A stretch of 14,090 nucleotides of DNA from Anaerolineales bacterium (GTDB lineage: Bacteria > Chloroflexota > Anaerolineae > Anaerolineales > Villigracilaceae): contig JACKAV010000020.1 in NCBI GenBank assembly GCA_020634895.1, positions 1 through 14,090 on the forward strand. Direction: 5' to 3'. Shown in pieces: positions 10,901 to 14,090 of the stretch. Made by a program: the position numbers and the translations under genes. Positions within the stretch are counted from its first letter, which is position 1. Every line of letters starts with the position of its first letter. Below the pieces are notes generated by a model. The model was not told the origin of the DNA. It saw nothing but the letters and a program-made list of their open reading frames with translations, and did no database searches.

Positions 10901-11562
10901 AGCATGGCATTCTCCGTGAGGATGCAGACCTCGAAGAAGCGGGCGTTCCATACGGCGGATATGGTCAGAGCAAATGGGTGGCGGAAGGACTGATGCGGCT
11001 CGCGGCGCAGCGCGGCGTGCCTATCACGATCTTCCGACCCGATAATATTTTGGGAGACCGCCGCAGCGGCATTTTGAACACGCACGATATGACGTACAGT
11101 CTCGTGCGAGCGATCTTCAAGATGGCATCCGTGCCGGATGTGGAGATCATGGGAAGCGTCGTCCCCGTGGACTTTGTGAGCGAAGCCATTCTTCATCTTT
11201 CCATGCAAAAGGATTCGTTCGGGCGAACCTTCCACCTTTCCACACGGAAACAGTCAAACTTCATTCATATCTTCGAGATGGTGACGGAGTTGGGCGTTCC
11301 GATCAAACAACTCCCATTCGAAGAGTGGAAGGCGGAATACTACAACCTGTCGAAGCAATTCCCCGAGGAAGCGTTCCAGGCATTTTTGCCGATCATCAAC
11401 CAGGTCGGCGAAGAGCGGATCAGCCTGCCGCACGTGGATATTTCCAACACGGCTGCAGCGTTGGAAAATTCTCCTGTCGCTGTACCAACTGTCGACAAGG
11501 AATTGATCCGCACATACGTCAAGTACTTCGAAAAGTCTGGTCTATTGACCCTGGAAAAATAG
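1975..11562 (+). CDS. Hybrid lipo-PKS/NRPS megasynthase (FAAL-ACP-KS-AT-ACP-C-A-PCP-R)
   Basis: A single 3195-residue assembly line, probably cytosolic. Domains by residue: fatty acyl-AMP ligase 15-580, ACP1 610-685, ketosynthase 705-1128, acyltransferase about 1231-1540, ACP2 1643-1715, condensation 1737-2180, adenylation 2206-2700, PCP 2718-2785, thioester reductase 2831-3190. All key catalytic residues checked are present. No ketoreductase, dehydratase, enoylreductase, methyltransferase, epimerase or thioesterase domain is embedded. Predicted flow: a free fatty acid is activated, extended once with malonate without reduction, amide-bonded to an amino acid (glycine-like code) and released by NAD(P)H reduction. 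ATG 1975 is the only good start: an in-frame TAA lies at 1927-1929, no start codon lies between, and the FAAL begins within about 15 residues. The frame is intact despite an A8 run at 8974-8981. Likely first gene of an operon with the methyltransferase, thioesterase and PPTase. The product is unknown and the exact architecture is not one I can name. Confidence 0.97.
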   Translation: MQSSNLVASSPTPYNTLLDLLQTRAEEHPNRLAFRFLQDGDSNHVTITYGELAKRARMIGAWLQSFNAGGERALLLYPPGLDYITSFFGCLYAGVTAVPAYPPRLNRPVPRIQAMVADSKASFAITTSSILNNIEQRFEHAPDLAKLHWLDTEQVPAEVEADWRRPNISSDTLAFLQYTSGSTSQPKGVMLSHGNLLHNLKAIQHGFRIDSSAVGVFWLPSYHDMGLIGGILEPMYVGTHSNLMSPVSFLQRPFRWLEAISQFKGTVSGAPNFAYDLCVDKITPEQMETLDLSSWSLAFCGAEPIRPETLERFARTFELSGFRKSSFYPCFGMAESTLIVSGGDGPAEPRTLTIDRKALEQDKVETVSTNDENSLTMVNCGKSIIDQEIIIVNPNTLKECEQNQVGEIWVTGPSVAQGYWGLEEETQNQFHARVADSGKGPYLRTGDLGFLHNGELYITGRLKDLIIINGSNHYPQDIELTVESSHQALQPAGGAAFSVTDEGREKLVIVQEVTRQNRNPDIDEVTSAIRQAVAEKHELQVFAIMLVKPMSISKTSSGKIQRKATKHSFLNGDLDVVGEWRAKPSVQATTKKVDKPASSSRKTKQNKPTADIQSFLIDRIASILETDTTSIDPRQPFTYYGLGSVQAVSLTGDLEVFLNRKLSPTLAWDYPTIELLANHLANDSQSRQTKTSPKLSQPTKTYVKEPIAIIGLSCRFPQASNPQAFWDLLRNGVDAVTEVPSNRWDVNAFHSENPDPGKVTTRFGAFLDNVDLFDPAFFGISPREASRMDPQQRLLLEVSWEALENAFIPPKTLAGTRTGVFVGISSYDYSRLQFNDHEMIDAYAGTGNAHSIAANRLSYVFDLRGPSMAVDTACSSSLVATHLACQSLRNGESDLALAGGVNLILTPELTITFSQARMLSPDGHCKTFDAGADGYVRGEGCGVVILKRLSDALRDGDNILALIRGSAVNQDGRSNGLTAPNGLAQQDVIRYALADAGVQPEQIGYVEAHGTGTPLGDPIEISSLSAVLDNGETNNRVLVGSVKTNIGHLESAAGIAGLIKSLLALQNEAIPPHLHLKEVNPYLSLEDSRLEIGTYLRPWKRREEPRFTGISSFGFGGTNAHIIISDAPKVTLSDSEESILQTRGDHLERPRHIFTLSARSEKALLDLAQLTSGHLLNTQHSLADISHTANTTRSHFDYRLALQAGTNEELKNHIDAFTNDPALTPINRTKPKVAFLFTGQGAQYPGMGRQLYETQPVFHAALDECAKILDPILDCPLFEILFSEKDDIHQTQFTQPALFAFEYALAQTWLSWGIEPHAVLGHSVGEYVAACIAGVFSLEDGLRLIAERGRLMGALPHDGTMAAIFANADQITNLLQPYQDKVSIAATNGPDNTVISGDASAVQTILDELTKRGISSKPLTVSHAFHSPLMDSILDEFESTAKRMTFHAPRLSLSSNLFGGILEADFIPDASYWRDHIRSEVKFADGMQALSALEIDAFIEIGPAPVLLGMGKRCLPDSKSAWLPSARQNQDDWEVILNSLGQLYTQGADIDWAAFDSGYARHKVSLPNYPFDRQSYWIETSSKKPSVGNFAIPAPSLTPKSNGKSHPEHTVPNKVKSNGHSHDKNLFDRAKLLTAQPTEQQKMLEDLLQKGAAKILGMQPSQLSLSQPLDTLGLDSLMAMEFKNSLDANLKIKLPISSLLQGPTLSDLVAQIMENLDGVSETTSIPSAAENNGSSHYPLTHNQQAMWFLNQMMPEGISFNVSGAVRLLGDFDHDALRRALKRLMERHSVLRTTFHIKDGQPTQRIHAQLPLPLEEKEAAEWTEADLQSKLEAYAFRSFNLENESAFRVVLFHRSAEETVLLLAVHHIITDFWSMTLFASEIMALYSAEKRGTEISLPPLQTTYGDFAKWRNEILAGPEGERHWEYWREQLSGELPVLNLPMDRPRKPVQTFRGATQHLHLSPALTKKLKEISSSNGATLYTTLLAAFQTLLHRYTGQDDILVGSAMAGRTHPDLASVMGYFVNPVAMRTNFNGMVSFKDVLGQVRQKVLDALDHQEYPPALLAERLHISHRDASRPPLFETTFIYEKAHVDGVRSLNSVALGIPGERIEIDGAVLESMSLLQQPSQFDLTLMMAETGDALSASFIYNPDLFNAETITRFAGHFQNLLDGIASAPEGPIATIPLLADWERVLVENLNATDADYPHVCLHQLIEQQVERTPDSVAAVFHDQQWTYRELNDRADEIAANLKDLGVTTNLFVGLSVERSLDMLAAMIGINKAGGAYLPLDPTFPHDRLAFMLEDSSAPILVTQSSLTSLFPDYSGKVLLLDNMEVQKKKNSKKAEKLDLENIAYLLYTSGSTGKPKGVRISHRALVNFLVSMQKQPGLKANETVLATTTLSFDIAELELYLPLLVGAKVVIADRETAYDANLLMQEMQKNNVTFMQATPATWRMLVEAGWQGKPDLRIITGGDALFDNLADQLLERSNELWSLYGPTETTVYSTIYPVDRSRRDVALSGWLSIGKPIANTQIYILDSNLEQVPVGVTGEIYIGGDGLGSGYLNRPELTAEKFIRNPFDENSTLYKSGDLGRYLPNGNLEFMGRSDHQVKVRGYRIETGEVEIALAEHPSVKQAVALVRRGNTTSDASLMAYVVPAESEKEADVNELKAFLRQSLPEYMIPSAFVTLESMPMTPNGKIDRKALPVLTQASLARRTEYVPPRTDDERDIASICAEVLNIERVGLHDDFFDLGGNSLIATRLIFQLQEHFQVNLPLVRLFESPTIEGLAKAVAEARTMPASDNQMFGAMSLDELKREIVLDESITADGLSYNANAAPKQILLTGATGFLGAYMLKGLLEKTDATVACLVRANTIEDGFQRLKANLEYYELWDDGFTPRLQIILGNLDRSRFGLTDEDFASLAADIDVIYHNGAMVNFVYPYYALKPVNVDSTQEVLRLATTMKLKPVHFVSSVSVFMKGDLREHGILREDADLEEAGVPYGGYGQSKWVAEGLMRLAAQRGVPITIFRPDNILGDRRSGILNTHDMTYSLVRAIFKMASVPDVEIMGSVVPVDFVSEAILHLSMQKDSFGRTFHLSTRKQSNFIHIFEMVTELGVPIKQLPFEEWKAEYYNLSKQFPEEAFQAFLPIINQVGEERISLPHVDISNTAAALENSPVAVPTVDKELIRTYVKYFEKSGLLTLEK
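2017..3714 (+). other. Domain: fatty acyl-AMP ligase (FAAL) loading domain
   Basis: Residues 15-580. Adenylation motif LQYTSGSTSQPKG (176-188), WLPSYHDMGL and the GAPNFAYDLC segment are FAAL hallmarks; they separate it from acyl-CoA ligases and from amino acid A domains. The C-terminal catalytic lysine is K559 in SSGKIQRK. FAALs activate free fatty acids as acyl-adenylates and pass them to an ACP, here the one directly following. Chain length cannot be read from sequence. Confidence 0.92.
3802..4029 (+). other. Domain: acyl carrier protein 1 (FAAL partner)
   Basis: Residues 610-685. The phosphopantetheine serine is S644 in YGLGSVQAV, where glycine replaces the usual aspartate of the DSL motif. 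The downstream LSPTLAWDYPTIELLA segment is typical of ACPs attached to FAALs. It carries the fatty acyl starter. Confidence 0.88.
4087..5358 (+). other. Domain: ketosynthase (KS)
   Basis: Residues 705-1128, normal length. The catalytic triad is complete: C874 in DTACSSS, H1009 in EAHGTGTPLGDP and H1048 in KTNIGHLE. It condenses the fatty acyl starter with one malonyl unit. The end is marked by FGFGGTNAHIII. Confidence 0.96.
5361..5388 (+). repeat. Possible dispersed-repeat remnant in KS-AT linker
   Basis: The 28 bases resemble, from memory, a dispersed intergenic repeat family common in Chloroflexota and some other phyla, with the pattern GTCAYSCTGAGCG-AGCGAAG-RTCT. Here GTCACGCTGAGCG and AGCGAAGAGTCT match with an extra base between them. 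A small inverted repeat CGAGA/TCTCG (5399-5403, 5412-5416) follows. It is read in frame as VTLSDSEES (1130-1138) in the variable KS-AT linker. Only one copy is in the window, so its status as a repeat is unproven. Confidence 0.3.
5665..6594 (+). other. Domain: malonyl-type acyltransferase (AT)
   Basis: Residues about 1231-1540. FTGQGAQYPGMG opens the domain; the active serine is S1323 in GHSVGEY, and HAFH at 1423-1426 is the motif associated with malonyl-CoA rather than methylmalonyl-CoA (YASH). It ends in the post-AT linker PNYPFDRQSYW (about 1567-1577). A flexible Asn/Ser/Gly/His-rich linker runs to ACP2, where a KR would sit in a reducing module; none is present. Confidence 0.93.
6901..7119 (+). 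other. Domain: acyl carrier protein 2
   Basis: Residues 1643-1715. The phosphopantetheine serine is S1676 in the canonical LGLDSLMAMEF. It should carry the beta-ketoacyl chain to the condensation domain. Confidence 0.95.
7183..8514 (+). other. Domain: NRPS condensation domain (C)
   Basis: Residues 1737-2180. The opening YPLTHNQQAMWFL is of the type found in C domains that follow PKS modules. The active motif is HHIITDFWS (1865-1873), with catalytic H1866 and structural D1870. The motif GYFVNPVAMR follows later. There is no epimerase upstream. It should form the amide bond between the beta-ketoacyl chain on ACP2 and the aminoacyl-PCP. Confidence 0.95.
8590..10074 (+). other. Domain: amino acid adenylation (A), glycine-like code
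   Basis: Residues 2206-2700. Core motifs include LLYTSGSTGKPKG (from L2351), the GPTETT signature (2491-2496), the GRSDHQVKVRGYRIE region, and the A10 lysine K2692 in NGKIDRK. Aligned by eye to PheA, the specificity positions are D2399, I2400, L2403, A2443, I2465, G2467, L2489, V2497, Y2498, K2692. Seven of ten equal, and two more resemble, the textbook glycine code DILQLGLIWK. Glycine is the best guess; a small or neutral residue is the alternative. A lysine-rich insert (KKKNSKKAEK) precedes the A3 motif. Confidence 0.93.
10126..10329 (+). other. Domain: peptidyl carrier protein (PCP)
   Basis: Residues 2718-2785. The phosphopantetheine serine is S2749 in FFDLGGNSLIATRL, the canonical PCP motif. 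Confidence 0.96.
10465..11544 (+). other. Domain: terminal thioester reductase (R)
   Basis: Residues 2831-3190. The nucleotide-binding loop is GATGFLG (2837-2843). The catalytic pair of the short-chain dehydrogenase fold is Y2996 and K3000 (YGQSK), with S2965 in HFVSSVSV at the usual Ser/Thr position. Family members (carboxylic acid reductase, Lys2, myxochelin and lyngbyatoxin reductases) release PCP-bound chains as aldehydes or alcohols. The intact tyrosine argues against a non-redox Dieckmann-type R domain. Confidence 0.95.
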
Positions 11563-11577
11563 TGACCATCAACGGTC

Positions 11578-11586
11578 GAGAGGAGA
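11578..11586 (+). promoter_or_regulatory. Strong ribosome binding site before methyltransferase
   Basis: GAGAGGAGA, with AGGAG core at 11581-11585, is seven bases before a CTG at 11593 and too far (40 bases) from the next usable start, TTG 11626. It decides for the CTG start. Confidence 0.65.
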
Positions 11587-11592
11587 ATCAAT

Positions 11593-12408
11593 CTGTCTGA
11601 CAGTTTAAATCGCGTTGTACATGCGTTGAGCCAGGTGGCGGAAACTTCGCTGGTCTGGCATCGCGGATTGTTGAACTCGGGCGGACCGCACCGTGTCTTG
11701 AAGGGGTCACTTTATCCGATCAGTATCGGTGAAGATGAGTGTGCAGTGTTCGGAAAACTCATCGAACAATTTCGCCCTGAGAACACTTTCATCATCGGGA
11801 ATGCCTTTGGCTTTTCGTCCTGTTATATTGCAGATGCCATGCGCCAGTATGGGGGTCAGAGTGTGATCACCCTCGACAGCGAGGTCGAAGGGCGCGGACA
11901 GGATTGCGCCGCTGTTGCACGCCGCCTCGCAAATGTGATGGAGCTTTCACTGCTGAAAAATAAAAAGGGATCATCGCCAAATGACACTGCCTGGGCAGCC
12001 GAAGGGAAAAATTTCGATCTGGTGTTCATTGACGGCGACCACAGCGACCCACAGGTCACGAGGGATTTCGAAGGAATCCTGCCGTTCGCCGATTCGCAGG
12101 CCATTTTCGTCTGGCATGATTTCTGGCTTTCGGGCATCAATCCATGTTTGAAACTTGCTGCAAGTCATGGGTTTAGATGGCTGTGGCTGCCAACGTCATG
12201 CGAAATGGTTCTGGGTGTGCGCGATGCAAGGGTCTTCGCGGAACTTCAAACCATGTTCCCGAACAGCGTAGAAAACCAGCACCCGCATTCGCCATTGCTT
12301 GCGCCCACACTGATCGCAAAGGAATTCGTCCGGCAGGCGTGGGATACCGCCATCACCCGTTATCTCCCCGCCTTCCAACCCATCAGGCGATCCCGCAGTG
12401 ACCGTTAA
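11593..12408 (+). CDS. Class I SAM-dependent methyltransferase (Methyltransf_24-like)
   Basis: 271 residues from CTG 11593; 260 from the conventional TTG at 11626. The sequence between the two starts (SDSLNRVVHAL) reads like a natural N-terminus and only the CTG has a ribosome binding site, so CTG is preferred. No ATG or GTG is available in frame after the stop at 11563-11565. Numbered from the CTG, the glycine-rich cofactor loop is IIGNAFGFSS (67-76), followed by DLVFIDGDHS (142-151) and the WHD motif (174-176). This is the pattern of the small Rossmann methyltransferases grouped as Methyltransf_24. It lies 30 bases after the megasynthase stop and overlaps the thioesterase gene. It probably methylates the released or PCP-bound product on an enol oxygen, nitrogen or carbon; the atom cannot be told. 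Identification as a methyltransferase is fairly sure, the substrate is inference. Confidence 0.85.
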   Translation: MSDSLNRVVHALSQVAETSLVWHRGLLNSGGPHRVLKGSLYPISIGEDECAVFGKLIEQFRPENTFIIGNAFGFSSCYIADAMRQYGGQSVITLDSEVEGRGQDCAAVARRLANVMELSLLKNKKGSSPNDTAWAAEGKNFDLVFIDGDHSDPQVTRDFEGILPFADSQAIFVWHDFWLSGINPCLKLAASHGFRWLWLPTSCEMVLGVRDARVFAELQTMFPNSVENQHPHSPLLAPTLIAKEFVRQAWDTAITRYLPAFQPIRRSRSDR

Positions 12409-13147
12409 AAATATTACAGTGAATTCAATATCATCTGCAAACAAATGGTTTGTCAGCACACGGACCAATGAAAACGCAGAATTGCGTCTCTTTCTTTTCC
12501 CTTATGCCGGGGGCGGTCCGCCCGCGTTTGCAGCATGGGATGAAGAATTCGACTCACGCATTGAAACCGTCATCGTGCATTACCCGGGCAGGGGCTCACG
12601 TTTCAGGGAAGAACCCATAAAACGGATTGATATTCTTGTCGAGAATCTTTTCCAAGCCATTCAACCCTATCTGGATAAACCGTTCGCTTTCTTCGGTCAC
12701 AGCCTTGGCAGTTTGGTCGCGTTCGAACTTGCAAAGCAGATACAACCGCGGGCTTTATTCGTTTCCGGCTGCATTGCGCCGCATCTGCCGAATCCGCAGC
12801 CGATGATTCATCATTTGCCCAGCCCCGATTTCATCAAATCACTTAATGAGTTCAACGGCATCCCGGATGAAGTCTCCCGCAACCCCGAATTGATGGAACT
12901 TCTCCTCCCCATGCTGCGCGCGGATTTTGAAGCATTCGAAACCTATCGCCCAAATTCGCATCAACTCCCCTGCTCCATCGTCGCATTCGGCGGGCTCGAT
13001 GATCCCAGTACAAGCAGGGAGCAACTCGATGGCTGGTCGGCGCACACCAGCGCGAACTTCCGCTCACAATATTTTTCCGGCGACCATTTTTTTATCAACG
13101 CACACAAAACGGATATCATCGCAGCCATCGCATCTGAGCTACTGTAA
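12398..13147 (+). CDS. Type II thioesterase of PKS/NRPS
   Basis: 249 residues, usual length for the GrsT/RifR family of alpha/beta hydrolases. The N-terminal LFLFPYAGGGPPAF and YPGRGSRFREEP motifs are family hallmarks. The catalytic triad is visible: S102 in GHSLGS, D201 or D202 in GGLDDPS, and H230 in SGDHFF. Such stand-alone enzymes hydrolyse aberrant acyl groups from carrier proteins and regenerate stalled lines. The GTG start at 12398 lies inside the end of the methyltransferase gene (11-base overlap), with AGGCGA about eight bases upstream; GTG 12419 is a weaker alternative with no ribosome binding site. The overlap implies translational coupling. As the megasynthase ends in a reductase, this is the only thioesterase in the locus, and editing is more likely than chain release. 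Confidence 0.93.
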   Translation: MTVKNITVNSISSANKWFVSTRTNENAELRLFLFPYAGGGPPAFAAWDEEFDSRIETVIVHYPGRGSRFREEPIKRIDILVENLFQAIQPYLDKPFAFFGHSLGSLVAFELAKQIQPRALFVSGCIAPHLPNPQPMIHHLPSPDFIKSLNEFNGIPDEVSRNPELMELLLPMLRADFEAFETYRPNSHQLPCSIVAFGGLDDPSTSREQLDGWSAHTSANFRSQYFSGDHFFINAHKTDIIAAIASELL

Positions 13148-13882
13148 ATGGATAATTGGACTCGCCCGTCAACTTCGCTTGAACTGGAGAATCACCAGGT
13201 GGACATCTGGCGCATCTCTCTGGACCTTTATCCTGCTTCAGCGCAATGGGCAGAATCCACGCTCTCAGCGGATGAGTCCGCGCGGGCGAAGTGCTTCTAT
13301 TTCGAAAAGGATCGTCGTCGTTACACCCTGACCCACGCCTGCCTGCGGGATATCCTCTCACATTATCTCCGCTGCCGTCATCACGAGTTGACCTTCTCCA
13401 TCGACCAATACCGAAAACCCTTTCTGAGCAATTGCGACCTGCAATTCAACCTATCCCATTCAGGCGACTACATTCTGATAGCGGTCGCACACAAACGAAA
13501 AGTCGGCGTGGATGTTGAACACTTCCGCATAAACCTTGAACTCGAAAAGATCGCCAAACGTTTTTTCTCGCCAATGGAACATGAAGAATTCAGTACAGTC
13601 CCCGACGAGCAAAAGATGACCGCCTTCTTCAATTGTTGGACGCGCAAAGAAGCCTATATCAAAGCGCATGGATTGGGCATGTCCATGCCGTTGAGCAGCT
13701 TCGATGTGTCTCTCACGCCAAACGAAACGACAAGTCTGCGGGCAACACGCCCAGACGCAGCCGAAGCCTCCAAGTGGACGCTGCTTTCGCTTGACGTTCA
13801 GTCCGGTTACGCAGGCGCGCTGGCTGTACAGGGCAAAGATCTGGAATTTCGACTATGGGATTGGGAAAGAATCACTCAGTGA
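13148..13882 (+). CDS. Sfp-type 4'-phosphopantetheinyl transferase
   Basis: 244 residues, close to Sfp (224). It moves phosphopantetheine from CoA to the serine of carrier proteins, turning apo- into holo-enzyme. Diagnostic motifs are VGVDVE (119-124; metal ligands D122, E124) and WTRKEAYIKAHG from W164 (E168 metal ligand, K172 catalytic). The FNLSHSGDY segment before them is also typical. ATG 13148 directly follows the thioesterase stop TAA (13145-13147) with no gap and only a weak ribosome binding site, so translation is probably coupled. Its targets should be S644, S1676 and S2749 of the megasynthase. Full length, no defects seen. Its 3' end overlaps the convergent gene by 11 bases. Confidence 0.95.
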   Translation: MDNWTRPSTSLELENHQVDIWRISLDLYPASAQWAESTLSADESARAKCFYFEKDRRRYTLTHACLRDILSHYLRCRHHELTFSIDQYRKPFLSNCDLQFNLSHSGDYILIAVAHKRKVGVDVEHFRINLELEKIAKRFFSPMEHEEFSTVPDEQKMTAFFNCWTRKEAYIKAHGLGMSMPLSSFDVSLTPNETTSLRATRPDAAEASKWTLLSLDVQSGYAGALAVQGKDLEFRLWDWERITQ

Positions 13883-14090
13883 CAGCATCCTGCCCGAGGC
13901 ATTGAAGTCCGCTTTCCCCTTTCGGGTGGATACGATAAAGATTATTTTCGGGGACAATGCAATATATTTCGAGCAGTTTTGAAGCAGCATAGAACCGGTC
14001 ACTTAAGGATGCGAGGTACACAGGGCGGTCAGGCATGGATTCTTCGATCACGTTCAATACATCTTGATTATCGAAAGCAGCCGGGTCTTG
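13872..14090 (-). CDS. Unidentified protein, C-terminal 72 residues only
   Basis: The reverse strand is open in one frame from the right window edge to TGA at 13874-13872, giving 72 residues of a C-terminus. The N-terminal part lies outside. It contains PDRPVYLASLSDRF and a hydrophobic EIYCIVPENNLYRI stretch. The RPVY element followed by a short tail is reminiscent of C-termini of large membrane glycosyltransferase-like proteins (DUF2723 type), but I cannot identify it. It is convergent to the PPTase gene and shares 11 bases with it, so it is not part of the operon. It could be a spurious ORF, though codon use and the lack of interruptions make a real gene more likely. Confidence 0.5.
   Translation of the reverse strand, partial: QDPAAFDNQDVLNVIEESMPDRPVYLASLSDRFYAASKLLEIYCIVPENNLYRIHPKGESGLQCLGQDAVTE

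Noticed and set aside
10465..11544. Terminal domain as a Dieckmann-type (non-redox) R domain giving a tetramic acid
   Set aside because: Such domains usually lose the catalytic tyrosine, while here Y2996 and K3000 are both present, so reduction is more likely.
12398..13147. Thioesterase as the chain-release enzyme
   Set aside because: It is a stand-alone type II family member (GrsT/RifR pattern) and the megasynthase already ends in a reductase.
1..14090. CRISPR array, tRNA, rRNA or insertion sequence
   Set aside because: No regularly spaced repeats, cloverleaf-like or rRNA-like stretches and no transposase reading frame were seen.

Overview
The window holds a compact, apparently complete hybrid lipo-PKS/NRPS biosynthetic gene cluster on the plus strand (1975-13882). 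It is flanked on the left by a divergently transcribed FHA-domain ABC transporter gene, cut by the window edge, and on the right by the 3' end of an unidentified convergent gene. Base composition is intermediate in the genes, with one strongly AT-rich intergenic region. The FHA-ABC transporter fusion, the non-ATG starts and the general protein style suggest an environmental bacterium, most likely Chloroflexota (Anaerolineae-like) or possibly a cyanobacterium. That assignment is inference; no marker gene is present.

Layout. (1) 1-1736, minus: three FHA domains fused to an ABCG-type ATPase, with the membrane part lying outside the window. (2) 1737-1974: AT-rich divergent promoter region with an operator-like perfect inverted repeat. 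(3) 1975-11562: one 3195-residue megasynthase whose order, read from motifs, is FAAL-ACP-KS-AT-ACP-C-A-PCP-R. (4) 11593-12408: SAM-dependent methyltransferase, probably starting at a rare CTG behind a strong ribosome binding site. (5) 12398-13147: type II (editing) thioesterase. (6) 13148-13882: Sfp-type phosphopantetheinyl transferase. Genes 3-6 are spaced by 30 nt, overlapped by 11 nt, and abutted (0 nt), so they form one operon. (7) 13872-14090, minus: C-terminal end of an unidentified protein whose stop overlaps the transferase gene by 11 nt.

How the genes work together (inference from domain logic). The FAAL adenylates a free fatty acid and loads it on ACP1. The KS and malonyl-type AT add one C2 unit on ACP2; no KR, DH or ER follows, so the beta-ketone should stay. 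The C domain joins this beta-ketoacyl chain to the amino acid chosen by the A domain, whose extracted code (D-I-L-A-I-G-L-V-Y-K) is closest to glycine codes. The C-terminal reductase, with an intact YxxxK pair, releases the chain as aldehyde or alcohol. Likely products are an N-(3-oxoacyl)glycinal that could close to a 3-acyl-pyrrolinone, or an N-(3-oxoacyl)aminoethanol, perhaps methylated by the neighbouring enzyme. The transferase activates the three carrier proteins and the thioesterase clears misprimed ones, so the locus carries its own activation and repair functions. I do not recognise this exact assembly line as one of the characterised pathways I know.
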